A DNA stretch of 64,000 bases from Prescottella equi (GTDB lineage Bacteria > Actinomycetota > Actinomycetes > Mycobacteriales > Mycobacteriaceae), in the NCBI RefSeq assembly GCF_002094305.1, contig NZ_LWTX01000001.1, positions 682,001-746,000 on the forward strand. Reading direction: 5' to 3'. The notes beneath the pieces are model-generated. The model searched no databases. It saw only the letters and a list, made by a program, of their open reading frames with translations, and was not told where the DNA came from. Positions 54,529 to 63,978 of the stretch are shown in pieces (within the stretch, counting starts at the first letter, position 1; each line of letters begins with the position of its first letter). The position numbers were made by a program, and so were the translations under genes.

Positions 54529-55572
54529 GTGGCGAGCACGGAGGAACGACGATTCGAGGTACTCCGGGCGATCGTCGCCGACTACGTCTCGACGCAGGAG
54601 CCGATCGGGTCGAAGGCCCTGGTCGAACGTCACAACCTGGGCGTCTCCAGTGCCACCATCCGCAACGACATGGCGGCCCTCGAGGCCGAGGGGTACATCA
54701 CCCAGCCGCACACCAGTTCGGGCCGGGTACCGACCGACAAGGGCTATCGCCAGTTCGTCGACCGGATCGCCGACGTCAAGCCGCTCTCGGCGGCCGAGCG
54801 CCGCGCGATTCTCGAGTTTCTCGAGTCCGGTGTCGACCTGGACGACGTCCTTCGGCGCGGGGTGCGGCTGCTCGCGCAGCTCACCCGGCAGGTCGCCGTC
54901 GTGCAGTACCCCACGCTGTCGGCATCGTCGGTGCGTCACCTCGAGGTGGTGGCCCTCACGCCGGCGCGCCTGCTGATGGTGCTGATCACCGACTCCGGAC
55001 GCGTCGACCAGCGAATCGTCGAACTCGGCGACGTGATCGACGACGAGGACCTGTCCCGGCTGCGGGCGCTACTCGGCGGTGCGCTCGAAGGGAAGCGGCT
55101 GGCCGCAGCTTCCATCGCGGTGTCCGAACTGGCCGAGGATGCGCCCGAGAATCTGCGCGACGCGGTGATCCGCTCGGCCACGGTGCTGGTAGAGACCCTG
55201 GTCGAACACCCCGAGGATCGCCTGGTCCTGGGTGGGACCGCGAACCTGACACGCAACGCGGCCGATTTCACCATGCAGGCGGGGCTGCCCGGCTCACTGC
55301 GTTCCGTGCTCGAGGCGCTCGAGGAGCAGGTGGTGGTCCTCAAGCTGATCGCGGCGACGCAGGACGCCGGCCGGGTCACCGTGCGTATCGGTGAGGAGAC
55401 ACAGGTCGAGGAGATGCGGGGCACCTCGGTGATCTCCACGGGTTACGGCACGGCCGGTACCGTGTTCGGCGGTGTGGGGGTCCTCGGTCCCACCCGGATG
55501 GACTACCCGGGAACAATTGCCTCGGTGGCTGCCGTTGCCAGGTACATCGGCGAAGTACTCGCCGAGCGGTAG
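54529..55572 (+). CDS. hrcA: Heat-inducible transcription repressor HrcA
   Basis: 347 residues from GTG 54529, 9 bases after GGAGG; GTG 54523 is too close to it. The winged-helix domain covers [20 protein letters not shown] and [18 protein letters not shown], followed by [18 protein letters not shown]. HrcA binds CIRCE elements to repress groE/dnaK genes. I found no CIRCE sequence in this window, so its targets are elsewhere. dnaJ follows 99 bases downstream. Confidence 0.95.
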   Translation: MASTEERRFEVLRAIVADYVSTQEPIGSKALVERHNLGVSSATIRNDMAALEAEGYITQPHTSSGRVPTDKGYRQFVDRIADVKPLSAAERRAILEFLESGVDLDDVLRRGVRLLAQLTRQVAVVQYPTLSASSVRHLEVVALTPARLLMVLITDSGRVDQRIVELGDVIDDEDLSRLRALLGGALEGKRLAAASIAVSELAEDAPENLRDAVIRSATVLVETLVEHPEDRLVLGGTANLTRNAADFTMQAGLPGSLRSVLEALEEQVVVLKLIAATQDAGRVTVRIGEETQVEEMRGTSVISTGYGTAGTVFGGVGVLGPTRMDYPGTIASVAAVARYIGEVLAER

Positions 55573-55671
55573 TGCGCGGACGGGCGCCACGTGGCCGGGC
55601 CGGGACCGACCGGTGCCGGGCGACGCTCACCGTTTGATGCGAACGATGTAGAGAAGGACGAGATACCCAAA

Positions 55672-56823
55672 GTGGCACGGGATTACTACGGCACGCTCGG
55701 CGTCGGACCGAAGGCGAGCGATCAGGAGATCAAGCGGGCATACCGAAAGCTCGCCCGTGAACTGCATCCGGACGTCAATCCCGACGAGACGGCGCAGGCC
55801 AGGTTCCGTGAGGTCTCCACGGCCTACGAGGTGCTCTCGGATCCCGAGAAGCGCCGCATCGTCGATCTCGGCGGCGACCCGATGGAGTCCGGCGCCTCGG
55901 CCGGAGCAGGCGGCTTCAGCGGGGCCGGGTTCGGCGGTCTCGGCGACGTGTTCGAGGCGTTCTTCGGTGGCAGCGGCGGAACCGCGCGCGGCCCGCGTGG
56001 GCGGGTGCAGCCCGGCGCGGACTCCCTGCTGCGCACCAAGCTGACCCTCGCCGAGTGCGCCACCGGCGTGACGAAGACGATCACCGTCGACACCGCGATC
56101 CTGTGCGACGGGTGCACCGGTTCGGGCACGCACGGCGACTCCCAGCCGGTCCGCTGCGAGACGTGTGGCGGCGCCGGCGAGGTCCAGTCCGTGCAGCGCT
56201 CGTTCCTGGGCCAGGTCATGACCTCGCGTCCCTGCCCGACGTGCCGTGGCGTCGGCGAGACCATCCCGGATCCGTGCCACAAGTGCGGTGGAGACGGCCG
56301 CGTCCGCGCCCGCCGCGACATCACCGTGAAGGTCCCGGCCGGTGTCTCGGGTGGCATGCGCATCCGCCTCGCCGCGCAGGGCGAGGTCGGCCCCGGCGGC
56401 GGCCCCGCCGGTGACCTCTACGTCGAGGTCATCGAGCAGCCGCACGAGGTGTTCGTCCGCGACGGCGACGATCTGCACTGCACCATCCGGGTCCCGATGG
56501 TCGACGCGGCCCTCGGCACCACCGTCACGCTCGACACCATCATCGACGGTCCCACCGAGATCACCGTCGACCCGGGCACGCAGCCCGGATCGGTGTCGGT
56601 CCTGCGTGGCCACGGCATGCCGAAGCTGCGCTCCACGGTGCGCGGCGACGTCCATGCGCATCTCGAGGTGGTCATCCCGTCGAGGCTCGACGGCAAGCAG
56701 AGCAAGCTGCTGCAGGAGTTCAAGAATCACCGCGACCGCGATCAGGCCGAGGTCGTCTCGACCGGATCGCAGAACAGCGGCGGCCTGTTCTCCCGGCTGC
56801 GCGACGCCTTCAGCGGCCGCTGA
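55672..56823 (+). CDS. dnaJ: Molecular chaperone DnaJ (DnaJ2 type)
   Basis: 383 residues from GTG 55672. J domain [20 protein letters not shown] with the HPD motif ([10 protein letters not shown]), a Gly-rich linker, four CxxCxGxG zinc repeats ([32 protein letters not shown]) and the C-terminal substrate-binding domains. It stimulates DnaK ATPase and binds unfolded proteins. The hrcA-dnaJ2 pairing is typical of actinobacteria; a second DnaJ is usually with dnaK elsewhere. rsmE follows 15 bases later. Confidence 0.95.
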   Translation: MARDYYGTLGVGPKASDQEIKRAYRKLARELHPDVNPDETAQARFREVSTAYEVLSDPEKRRIVDLGGDPMESGASAGAGGFSGAGFGGLGDVFEAFFGGSGGTARGPRGRVQPGADSLLRTKLTLAECATGVTKTITVDTAILCDGCTGSGTHGDSQPVRCETCGGAGEVQSVQRSFLGQVMTSRPCPTCRGVGETIPDPCHKCGGDGRVRARRDITVKVPAGVSGGMRIRLAAQGEVGPGGGPAGDLYVEVIEQPHEVFVRDGDDLHCTIRVPMVDAALGTTVTLDTIIDGPTEITVDPGTQPGSVSVLRGHGMPKLRSTVRGDVHAHLEVVIPSRLDGKQSKLLQEFKNHRDRDQAEVVSTGSQNSGGLFSRLRDAFSGR

Positions 56824-56838
56824 TCGGCGTCGGACCCG

Positions 56839-57600
56839 ATGGCTGCGACCGTCTTCTATCTCGACCCCCTGCCCGACGTCGGCCGTCCCGCGGTACTCGA
56901 CGGGCCGGAGGGCCGGCACGCCGCGACGGTGCGGCGCATCAAGCCGGGTGAGCGTCTACTGCTCGCGGACGGTCGCGGCGGTCTCGCCGACGCCGTCGTC
57001 ACCGCCGCCGGGAAGGACCGCCTCGACCTCGAGGTGACAGCCCGGCTCGACCAGCAGCCGCCCACGCCGCAGGTGACCCTGGTGCAGGCGCTACCGAAGG
57101 CCGAACGCTCCGAACTGGCCGTCGAACTTGCCACCGAGGCGGGGATCGACGTCGTCGTGCCGTGGCAGTCGTCGCGCTGCGTCGCCCGCTGGGAGGGCGC
57201 CAAGATCCACAAGGGCGTCACCCGCTGGCGCAACGCGGCGATCGCGGCGGCGAAGCAGGCCCGGCGCTCGTTCGTGCCCGAGGTCGCCGACCTGCACCAC
57301 ACGCAGCAGGTACTGGAGCGGGTGCGGGAGGTCGTCGGACGCGGTGGCGTCGTGGCAGTGCTGCACGAGTCGGCGAAGTCGCCGTTCGCGTCGCTGCCGC
57401 TGCGGGACGCGCCCGAGGTGATGCTGGTGGTCGGCCCCGAAGGGGGACTGTCCGACGACGAGATCGCCGCCCTCACCGGTGCGGGAGCCACCGCCGTCCT
57501 GCTCGGGCCGACGGTGCTCCGCACCTCGACGGCGGCCGCGGTGGCGCTCGGGGCGATCGGCGTGCTCACCGACCGCTGGTCGTCCGCGCCCATCGACTGA
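56839..57600 (+). CDS. rsmE: 16S rRNA m3U1498 methyltransferase
   Basis: 253 residues of the SPOUT family. N-terminal PUA-like domain (RHAATVRRIKPGERLLLADGRG), then the knotted methyltransferase with QALPKAERSELAVELATEAG and VVGPEGGLSDDEIAAL and LGPTVLRTSTAAA. It methylates U1498 of 16S rRNA. It ends 12 bases before the palindromic repeat at 57613, which may also act as a terminator. Confidence 0.95.
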   Translation: MAATVFYLDPLPDVGRPAVLDGPEGRHAATVRRIKPGERLLLADGRGGLADAVVTAAGKDRLDLEVTARLDQQPPTPQVTLVQALPKAERSELAVELATEAGIDVVVPWQSSRCVARWEGAKIHKGVTRWRNAAIAAAKQARRSFVPEVADLHHTQQVLERVREVVGRGGVVAVLHESAKSPFASLPLRDAPEVMLVVGPEGGLSDDEIAALTGAGATAVLLGPTVLRTSTAAAVALGAIGVLTDRWSSAPID

Positions 57601-57612
57601 AGGCACTTCGTG

Positions 57613-57658
57613 CCCGTGCGCCTTTTTGGTACCTCCCGCTACCGAAAAGGCGCACGGG
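57613..57658. repeat. Palindromic repeat, intergenic copy after rsmE
   Basis: Arms CCCGTGCGCCTTTTTGGTA (57613-57631) and TACCGAAAAGGCGCACGGG (57640-57658) are complementary over 19 bases with one G-T wobble, around an 8-base loop. The same element, with diverged right arm, is inside gpgP at 23869. It may be a dispersed genomic repeat and could also terminate rsmE transcription. Confidence 0.8.
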
Positions 57659-57692
57659 TGGCGCAGCCGCCCACGACACAGGAGTGAGATCC

Positions 57693-58448
57693 ATGCCCCG
57701 GACGCGCATCGAGTACGGACCCGAACCGCAGCAGTTCGGTCACTTCTACGCGCCCGAGGGCGCGGGGGACGGTCCGGTGCCGGTCGTCATGGTGATCCAC
57801 GGCGGCTACTGGAGCGGGCAGTACCACCTCAATCTCGGGACCTCGTTCGCGGTGGAACTGGCCCGCAGCGGCGTCGCGGTGTGGAACATCGAGTACCGCC
57901 GGATCGGCGCGGGCGGACGGTGGCCCGAAATGTCCGCCGACGTCGTGGCCGCGCTGGACGCGATCGCCGGACCGGTCGCCGACGCGTCGCCGATACCGTT
58001 GGATCTGGACCGGGTGCGCGTCGTCGGTCACTCGGCGGGCGGTCAGCTCGCGGTGTGGCTTGCCGGGCAACGCGATACGGCGGTCCGGCCGGAGCTGTTC
58101 GTGTCGCAGGCCGGTGCGCTGGACCTGGCGTCGGCCGCCGAGCGCGGCCGCCGGATCAGCTACATCGAGGACCTGTTCGGGGTGCCGTTCGACGTCGATC
58201 CCGAGCTCTACCGGTCGGCGTCACCGCAACATCGCGTGCCGATCGGGGTTCCCGTCGTCGTCCTCCACGGCACCGAGGACGCCCAGGTGCCGGCGAAGAT
58301 CGCGTCCCGGTACGCCGACGCCGCCCGCGCCGCCGGCGACCCCGTGGAGCTGACGCTGGTCGAGGGCGAGGATCACTTCGCCTTCCTCGACCCGAACACA
58401 CGGAGCTGGAAGCTCTCCCGCGAGGTCCTGCTGGGCACTCAGTCCTGA
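57693..58448 (+). CDS. Alpha/beta hydrolase (esterase/arylformamidase-like)
   Basis: 251 residues from ATG 57693 (CAGGAG upstream). Oxyanion HGG motif (VMVIHGGYWSGQYH), nucleophile VVGHSAGGQLAVWLAG, Asp in LHGTEDAQVP and His in GEDHFAF complete the triad. The HGGxW form resembles kynurenine formamidases, but no tryptophan-degradation genes are nearby, so the substrate is open. The end overlaps the convergent MFS gene by 10 bases. Confidence 0.87.
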   Translation: MPRTRIEYGPEPQQFGHFYAPEGAGDGPVPVVMVIHGGYWSGQYHLNLGTSFAVELARSGVAVWNIEYRRIGAGGRWPEMSADVVAALDAIAGPVADASPIPLDLDRVRVVGHSAGGQLAVWLAGQRDTAVRPELFVSQAGALDLASAAERGRRISYIEDLFGVPFDVDPELYRSASPQHRVPIGVPVVVLHGTEDAQVPAKIASRYADAARAAGDPVELTLVEGEDHFAFLDPNTRSWKLSREVLLGTQS

Positions 58449-60049
58449 CCCGGGGCGGTTCGGCTCGGCAGGATCGCGGCGACCACCACCGCGCCGACCG
58501 CGAGGGCGAGGCCGCCGACGAGGCTCGCCCGGGAGATCGCGTCGGCGAACGCGACCGTCGCGGCGTCCATGAGCGGCTGTGCCTGGGCGGCGCCGAACGG
58601 GTTCTTCGCCAGTTCCTCGGCGACGATCGCTGCGCCGCCCACCGATTCGCCCGACGCCTGCAACCCTTGGGCGACCAGATCTGCCTGCGCCCCGGTGAGT
58701 TTCGGAACCGGTAGCGCCGCCAGGAAGCCGGCGATCCCATCCTTGTAGGCGGAGGCGAGCACCGAGCCGAGGATCGCGATGCCGAGCGACCCGCCGAGCT
58801 CGATCGCGGTGTCGTTGAGTCCGCCGGCGGCGCCCAGGTCCTTGTCCGGGAAGCTCCCCATGATGGCGTCGGTCGCGGGTGAAACCGCCAGGCCCACACC
58901 GATGCCCAGGAGCACCAGGGTGGGGACGAAGTCGAGGTACGTCGAGGCGCCGTCGACGCGGACGAGCAGCAGGACGCCCGCCGCCGCGACGAGCATGCCG
59001 CCGGCGACGACGGCCCGGGCGCCGATGCGCGGCGTCAGCCGGGCGCTGGCCGCGGCACCGACGGAGACGGCGGCGGCCAGCGGCAGGAGCCGGACACCGG
59101 TGTCGAGGGGGCCGAAGCCGAGCACGAACTGGAATTGCTGGGCGACGAAGAACATCGCGCCGAACGCCGTCAGGAACACGAGCATCACCGCCAGTGACGC
59201 GCCGCCCACGGCCCGCTCGCCGAGCTTGCGCACGTTCAGCAGTGGCTGCGGGTGCCGCAGTTCCCACGCGAGGAACAGCATCAGGCCGACCACCGAGATC
59301 GCGGACGCGATGAGTGCCGATGCACCCCAGCCGAAGTGGAACCCGTCGATGATCGCGAAGACGAGGCAGCCGATCGTCACGACCGACAGCAATCCGCCGA
59401 TCCAGTCGATGCGACCGAGTCCGTGGGCCTTCGACGGCGGCACCAGAACCAGCGCGGCGACGATCGCGAGAGCCGCGATCGGGACGTTGATGAGGAAGGT
59501 GGAGTGCCACGAGCGGGTCTCGAGCAACCACCCCGCCAGCAGCGGTCCCAGGGCGATGGCGAGACCGGACGTGGCCGCCCACGCGGCGATGGCGCGGGCG
59601 CGCTCGGCGGCAGGGAACGTCGCGACCAGCAGGGAGAGCGTCGCGGGCATGATGATCGCGGCGCCGACGCCCATGACCATCCGGGCCGCGATCACCGACG
59701 TGGTGCTGTCGGCGAGGCTTCCGAACACCGCGCCACCGCCGAAGACGAGCAGGCCGGCGAAGAGGGCCCCGCGTCGGCTGTACTTGTCACCGATGACGCC
59801 GAACAGCAGCATCAGTGCGGCGTAGGGGACGGTGTAGCCGTCGATGACCCACTGGAGATCCGAGCTCGTCAGCTGCAGGTCGCGGGTCATGTCCGGCGCG
59901 GCGACGATGAGCGCGGTGTTCGCCATGACGACGATGAGCAGGCTCAGGCACAGCACCCCGAGGGCGGCCCAGCGGCGTGGGTACGGCTGATCCATCCGTT
60001 CGACCGGAGTGCCGGCGACTCCCGGCAGCCGAGACAGTGTGATCGTCAT
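58439..60049 (-). CDS. MFS transporter, DHA2 family (14 TM) drug exporter
   Basis: 536 residues. The DHA2 pattern includes VANTALIVAAPDM-like first helix (MANTALIVAAPDMTRDLQ), LQWVIDGYTVPYAALML, GVIGDKYSRRGALFAG and motif C LAIALGPLLAGWLLE. Fourteen hydrophobic segments are visible. It probably exports drugs or other hydrophobic compounds by proton antiport. It is divergent from a TetR gene, with two palindromic operators between them. Confidence 0.9.
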   Translation of the reverse strand: MTITLSRLPGVAGTPVERMDQPYPRRWAALGVLCLSLLIVVMANTALIVAAPDMTRDLQLTSSDLQWVIDGYTVPYAALMLLFGVIGDKYSRRGALFAGLLVFGGGAVFGSLADSTTSVIAARMVMGVGAAIIMPATLSLLVATFPAAERARAIAAWAATSGLAIALGPLLAGWLLETRSWHSTFLINVPIAALAIVAALVLVPPSKAHGLGRIDWIGGLLSVVTIGCLVFAIIDGFHFGWGASALIASAISVVGLMLFLAWELRHPQPLLNVRKLGERAVGGASLAVMLVFLTAFGAMFFVAQQFQFVLGFGPLDTGVRLLPLAAAVSVGAAASARLTPRIGARAVVAGGMLVAAAGVLLLVRVDGASTYLDFVPTLVLLGIGVGLAVSPATDAIMGSFPDKDLGAAGGLNDTAIELGGSLGIAILGSVLASAYKDGIAGFLAALPVPKLTGAQADLVAQGLQASGESVGGAAIVAEELAKNPFGAAQAQPLMDAATVAFADAISRASLVGGLALAVGAVVVAAILPSRTAPGQD

Positions 60050-60090
60050 CCTCGAATTCCCTCCCGCCCGGCGCGAGCACGCCGGCGATG

Positions 60091-60108
60091 TTGCACATTG
60101 ATGTGCAA
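60091..60108. promoter_or_regulatory. TetR operator 1
   Basis: TTGCACATTGATGTGCAA: perfect 7-bp half sites TTGCACA/TGTGCAA around a 4-base spacer, 42 bases upstream of the MFS start. Confidence 0.75.
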
Positions 60109-60117
60109 GTTAGTTAG

Positions 60118-60135
60118 TTGCACACCGGTGTGCAA
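60118..60135. promoter_or_regulatory. TetR operator 2
   Basis: TTGCACACCGGTGTGCAA, a fully palindromic 18-mer with the same half sites as operator 1, centre-to-centre 27 bases away and separated from it by GTTAGTTAG. It lies 48 bases before the TetR start. Confidence 0.75.
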
Positions 60136-60183
60136 TACCGCGGTGGTGCACATCACACGGCGCCTTCGGGGGAGGATGGTTCG

Positions 60184-60840
60184 GTGAGTTCCCAGTCTCC
60201 GGTGCCGGTCCGTTCCCAGGCGCGCGCCAATCGCGCCCGCATCCTGGAGGCGGCGATCTCCGCGTTCGCGGCGGATCCGGACGCGAGCATGGACGACGTG
60301 GCGAAGGCGGCCGGCGTCGTTCGCCGCACGGTGTACTCGCACTTCCCCAACCGGGAAGCCCTGATCGAGGGTCTGGTGGCCGAGGCGTCCGGGGCGATCT
60401 GTTCGAGCCTGGCGTCCGGGCCGCCTGCACCGGAGCGGGCCGACCTGGCGGTCGCGGTGCTGGCGCTGCGGACCTGGCCGATCGGGGACCGGTTCCGGGT
60501 GCTGCTGTCGTTCGCCCGGCGCGAGCTCGGGGAGGAGCGCATCCACGACCTCCTCGAACCGCTGCGCACGATCTCGGTGGGCAATGTCGAGCGTGGACAG
60601 CGCGAGGGGATGTTCTCGTCGTACCTGTCCGCCGAGCTCCTGGTCGCGATGTACGAGGGCATGACGCTCACGCTCCTCGAGCACGCGAACCGGGGTGCGA
60701 TCTCCGACCGGGGTGAGACGTTCGCCACCGCTGGGCTGGTGTTGCTGGGGCTGCCGCCGGACGACGCCGTCGCCGTCGTCTCGGAGGCGGCGGACTGGCT
60801 CGCGGACGCCGACGCACCCGGTGAGGAGGCCGGCGGGTAA
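60184..60840 (+). CDS. TetR family transcriptional regulator
   Basis: 218 residues from GTG 60184 (GGGAGGATGG upstream). N-terminal helix-turn-helix: RANRARILEAAISAFAADPD and MDDVAKAAGVVRRTVYSHFPN. The ligand-binding domain is unlike any I can name. It diverges from the MFS exporter and very likely represses it and itself through the twin palindromes at 60091-60135. Confidence 0.93.
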   Translation: MSSQSPVPVRSQARANRARILEAAISAFAADPDASMDDVAKAAGVVRRTVYSHFPNREALIEGLVAEASGAICSSLASGPPAPERADLAVAVLALRTWPIGDRFRVLLSFARRELGEERIHDLLEPLRTISVGNVERGQREGMFSSYLSAELLVAMYEGMTLTLLEHANRGAISDRGETFATAGLVLLGLPPDDAVAVVSEAADWLADADAPGEEAGG

Positions 60841-60868
60841 CTCGGTGGGCGCTGTCGGCGGCTGGCGC

Positions 60869-60874
60869 TAGACT
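60869..60874 (+). promoter_or_regulatory. Possible -10 box of phoH
   Basis: TAGACT, 63 bases upstream of GTG 60938 and 29 bases after the TetR stop, could start the phoH-ybeY transcript. Confidence 0.4.
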
Positions 60875-60937
60875 TTGGGCACACGCGACGACCCGGTCGT
60901 CGACCCATCGGACCTGGAAGAAGGCCATAGCGCGCAC

Positions 60938-62029
60938 GTGAGTGAACAAGTCGAGAACGGCAGGTCGCGTTTGCGCGACACCCCGCAGGATCCCGCACAG
61001 CCGGCTCAGCGCAATGTGCGCTCGAGCATGGAACTTCCGCCCGAGGTGGTCCCGCCCTTGCTCGGGTCCTCCGACGAGAATCTGACCGCTCTCGAGCAGG
61101 TGCTCGACGCCGATGTCCATGTGCGGGGGAACGCCGTCACGCTCACCGGAACGCCTGCGGACGTCGCGCTCGCGGAGCGGGTGCTCGAGCAGTTGACGTC
61201 CCTCGTGCGTCGCAATCAGCCGATCTCCCCGGACGTGGTGCGGCGCACCCACGGCATGCTCACGCAGGGGCTGTCGGATTCTCCGGCCGACGTGCTGAGC
61301 TTGGACATCCTGTCCCGTCGGGGCAAGACGATCCGGCCCAAGACGCTCAATCAGAAGCGCTACGTCGACGCGATCGACGAGAACACCATCGTGTTCGGTG
61401 TCGGGCCCGCCGGTACCGGTAAGACGTATCTGGCGATGGCCAAGGCGGTGCAGGCGCTGCAGACCAAGCAGGTGACGCGGATCATCCTGACGCGTCCCGC
61501 GGTCGAGGCCGGTGAGCGGCTGGGCTTCCTGCCGGGCACGCTGCACGAGAAGATCGACCCGTACCTGCGTCCGCTGCACGATGCGCTGCACGACATGATG
61601 GATCCCGAGGCGATCCCGAAGCTGATGCAGGCCGGCGTCATCGAGGTCGCGCCGCTGGCGTACATGCGGGGTCGCACCCTCAACGACGCGTTCATCATTC
61701 TCGACGAGGCGCAGAACACCACCGCCGAGCAGATGAAGATGTTCCTCACCCGGCTCGGCTTCGGGTCCAAGATCGTCGTGACCGGCGACATCACCCAGGT
61801 CGATCTGCCCGGTGGGGCACGGTCGGGGCTGCGGGCGGCCACCGAGATCCTGGGTGACATCGACGGCATCCACTTCGCGGTACTCGACAGCTCCGACGTG
61901 GTCCGGCACCGGTTGGTCTCCGACATCGTCGATGCCTACGACCGGTTCGAGTCGACCCGGAACGGGGATCTCCCGCTGGGCAATCGGGCACAGCGGCGGG
62001 CGGTCCAGCCGCGCTCGCACCGGCGGTAG
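60938..62029 (+). CDS. phoH: PhoH-like P-loop ATPase
   Basis: 363 residues from GTG 60938, chosen to fit family length; GAAGAAGG lies about 12 bases upstream. A KH-like N-terminal region ([19 protein letters not shown]) precedes the ATPase with Walker [16 protein letters not shown] and Walker [12 protein letters not shown], and [11 protein letters not shown]. It probably acts in RNA metabolism; its neighbour YbeY, a ribosome maturation endonuclease, supports that. The order phoH-ybeY-CBS protein is conserved. Confidence 0.93.
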   Translation: MSEQVENGRSRLRDTPQDPAQPAQRNVRSSMELPPEVVPPLLGSSDENLTALEQVLDADVHVRGNAVTLTGTPADVALAERVLEQLTSLVRRNQPISPDVVRRTHGMLTQGLSDSPADVLSLDILSRRGKTIRPKTLNQKRYVDAIDENTIVFGVGPAGTGKTYLAMAKAVQALQTKQVTRIILTRPAVEAGERLGFLPGTLHEKIDPYLRPLHDALHDMMDPEAIPKLMQAGVIEVAPLAYMRGRTLNDAFIILDEAQNTTAEQMKMFLTRLGFGSKIVVTGDITQVDLPGGARSGLRAATEILGDIDGIHFAVLDSSDVVRHRLVSDIVDAYDRFESTRNGDLPLGNRAQRRAVQPRSHRR

Positions 62030-62087
62030 GGTTGTCTCCGCGAACAACGGCTCCCGCATGCCCGCGGCCGACGAAGGAACGACGTAG

Positions 62088-62630
62088 ATGAGTATCGAGA
62101 TCTCCAACGAATCGGGGATGGAAGTCTCCGACGAGGATTTGATCAGCGTCGCCCGGTTCGTGATCGCGCGCATGGACGTGCATCCCGCGGCGGAGCTGTC
62201 GATGGTGCTCGTGGATTCGGGGACGATGGCCGACCTCCACATGCGGTGGATGGATCTGCCCGGTCCCACCGACGTCATGTCCTTCCCGATGGACGAACTC
62301 GAGCCCGGTGGACGGCCGGACGCCCCGGAACCCGGCCCGTCGATGCTCGGCGACATCGTGCTGTGCCCGTCGTTCGCGCTCGAGCAGGCCGAGAAGGCCG
62401 GGCACTCGCTCGATCACGAACTGGCGCTGCTCACCGTGCACGGCGTCCTGCACCTCCTCGGCTACGACCACGCCGAGCCGGAGGAGGAGAAGGAGATGTT
62501 CGGCCTGCAGAACCAGTTGCTGGCCGACTGGTACGAGGACCTGCGACGTGCCGAGCGCGAGGCGCAACTCGCGGCGCGCGATCAGCAGCTGCTCGGCAAG
62601 GCCGGCTTCTTCGACGGCACCGAGCAGTGA
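62088..62630 (+). CDS. ybeY: rRNA maturation endoribonuclease YbeY
   Basis: 180 residues. The zinc motif [11 protein letters not shown] is intact, preceded by [10 protein letters not shown], and [10 protein letters not shown] is also conserved. It processes the 3' end of 16S rRNA and is involved in ribosome quality control. ATG 62088 follows GAAGGAACG. The ~30-residue Glu/Arg-rich tail is longer than in E. coli. It lies 58 bases after phoH. Confidence 0.96.
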   Translation: MSIEISNESGMEVSDEDLISVARFVIARMDVHPAAELSMVLVDSGTMADLHMRWMDLPGPTDVMSFPMDELEPGGRPDAPEPGPSMLGDIVLCPSFALEQAEKAGHSLDHELALLTVHGVLHLLGYDHAEPEEEKEMFGLQNQLLADWYEDLRRAEREAQLAARDQQLLGKAGFFDGTEQ

Positions 62631-62654
62631 CGCTCGGCGGACGGTGATCGACAC

Positions 62655-63977
62655 GTGAACGACGCAGTCGTCCTGGTGCTCGTCGCTGTCGTGCTGGTGC
62701 CGCTCGGCGGTCTCTTCGCGGCGCTCGACGCGGCGCTGAACACGCTGTCACCGGCGCGCGTCGAGGAGATGGCGAAGGACGAACGGCCGGGAGCGATGCG
62801 GCTGGTCCGGATCGTCTCGGACCGTCCGCGGTACGTCAACCTCATGGTGCTGCTGCGGATCCTGTGCGAGATCGCGGCCGCGGTCCTGCTCGCGGGGGCG
62901 CTGATCGACCTGCTCGGCCCCATGTGGGGTATGGCGGTGACCATCGTGGCGATGGTCCTCGTCGACTACGTGGCGATCGGTGTGGGGCCACGCACCCTGG
63001 GCCGGCAGCACGCCTACCCGTTGGCGTTGGCGGCGGCGGTTCCGCTCGGTGCGCTCGGCACGCTGCTCAGCCCGGTGAGCCGGCTGCTGATCCTGGTGGG
63101 TAACGCACTCACCCCGGGCCGGGGATTCCGGGCCGGCCCGTTCGCGTCGGAGATCGAGTTGCGCGAGCTGGTGGACCTGGCGCAGGAGCGCGGCGTCGTC
63201 GCCGACGAGGAACGCCGGATGATCCAGTCGGTGTTCGAACTCGGCGACACCTCGGCACGCGAGGTGATGGTGCCGCGCACCGAGATGGTGTGGATCGAGG
63301 CCGACAAGACGGCCGGGCAGGCGACGACGCTCGCGGTCCGCAGCGGCCACTCCCGGATCCCGGTGATCGGCGAGAACGTCGACGACGTCCTCGGCGTCGT
63401 GTATCTCAAGGACCTGGTGCAGCAGACGTACTATTCGTCCGACGGCGGCCGCAGTGTGAAGGTGGCGCAGGTGATGCGCCCGGCGGTGTTCGTGCCCGAT
63501 TCGAAACCGCTCGACAGCCTGCTCGCCGAGATGCAGCGCGACCGCAACCACATGGCCGTGCTGGTCGACGAATACGGCGGCATCGCCGGGCTGGTGACGA
63601 TCGAGGACGTGATCGAGGAGATCGTCGGTGAGATCGCCGACGAGTACGACACCGACGAGACTCCGCCGATCGAGGATCTCGGTGACGGCACGTACCGGGT
63701 TTCGGCCCGGCTGCCGGTCGAGGATCTCGGTGAACTGTTCGACGTGGAGATCCCCGGCGACGAGGTCGAAACCGTGGGCGGGTTGCTCGGCTACGAGCTG
63801 GGCCGGGTACCGCTGCCCGGCTCGCAGATCGAGACGGCCGGGTTGCGGATGCGCGGTGAGGGCGGCGCGGACGTGCGGGGTCGGGTGCGGATCAGCACCG
63901 TGCACGTCGAACGGATACCGGACGAACACCGCGACACCGGCCAGATGGACGAAGACGGAAACGTGAACCAGGAGTGA
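62655..63977 (+). CDS. CNNM/CorC-type membrane protein with CBS domains (hemolysin family)
   Basis: 440 residues from GTG 62655. An N-terminal CNNM (DUF21) domain of several membrane helices is followed by a linker ([19 protein letters not shown]). Two CBS modules then follow ([13 protein letters not shown] ... [13 protein letters not shown] and [26 protein letters not shown]), and a CorC_HlyC domain ([20 protein letters not shown]) ends the protein. Related proteins are linked to magnesium or cobalt transport; the name hemolysin is historical. It follows ybeY by 24 bases. Confidence 0.9.
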   Translation: MNDAVVLVLVAVVLVPLGGLFAALDAALNTLSPARVEEMAKDERPGAMRLVRIVSDRPRYVNLMVLLRILCEIAAAVLLAGALIDLLGPMWGMAVTIVAMVLVDYVAIGVGPRTLGRQHAYPLALAAAVPLGALGTLLSPVSRLLILVGNALTPGRGFRAGPFASEIELRELVDLAQERGVVADEERRMIQSVFELGDTSAREVMVPRTEMVWIEADKTAGQATTLAVRSGHSRIPVIGENVDDVLGVVYLKDLVQQTYYSSDGGRSVKVAQVMRPAVFVPDSKPLDSLLAEMQRDRNHMAVLVDEYGGIAGLVTIEDVIEEIVGEIADEYDTDETPPIEDLGDGTYRVSARLPVEDLGELFDVEIPGDEVETVGGLLGYELGRVPLPGSQIETAGLRMRGEGGADVRGRVRISTVHVERIPDEHRDTGQMDEDGNVNQE

Positions 63978-63978
63978 T

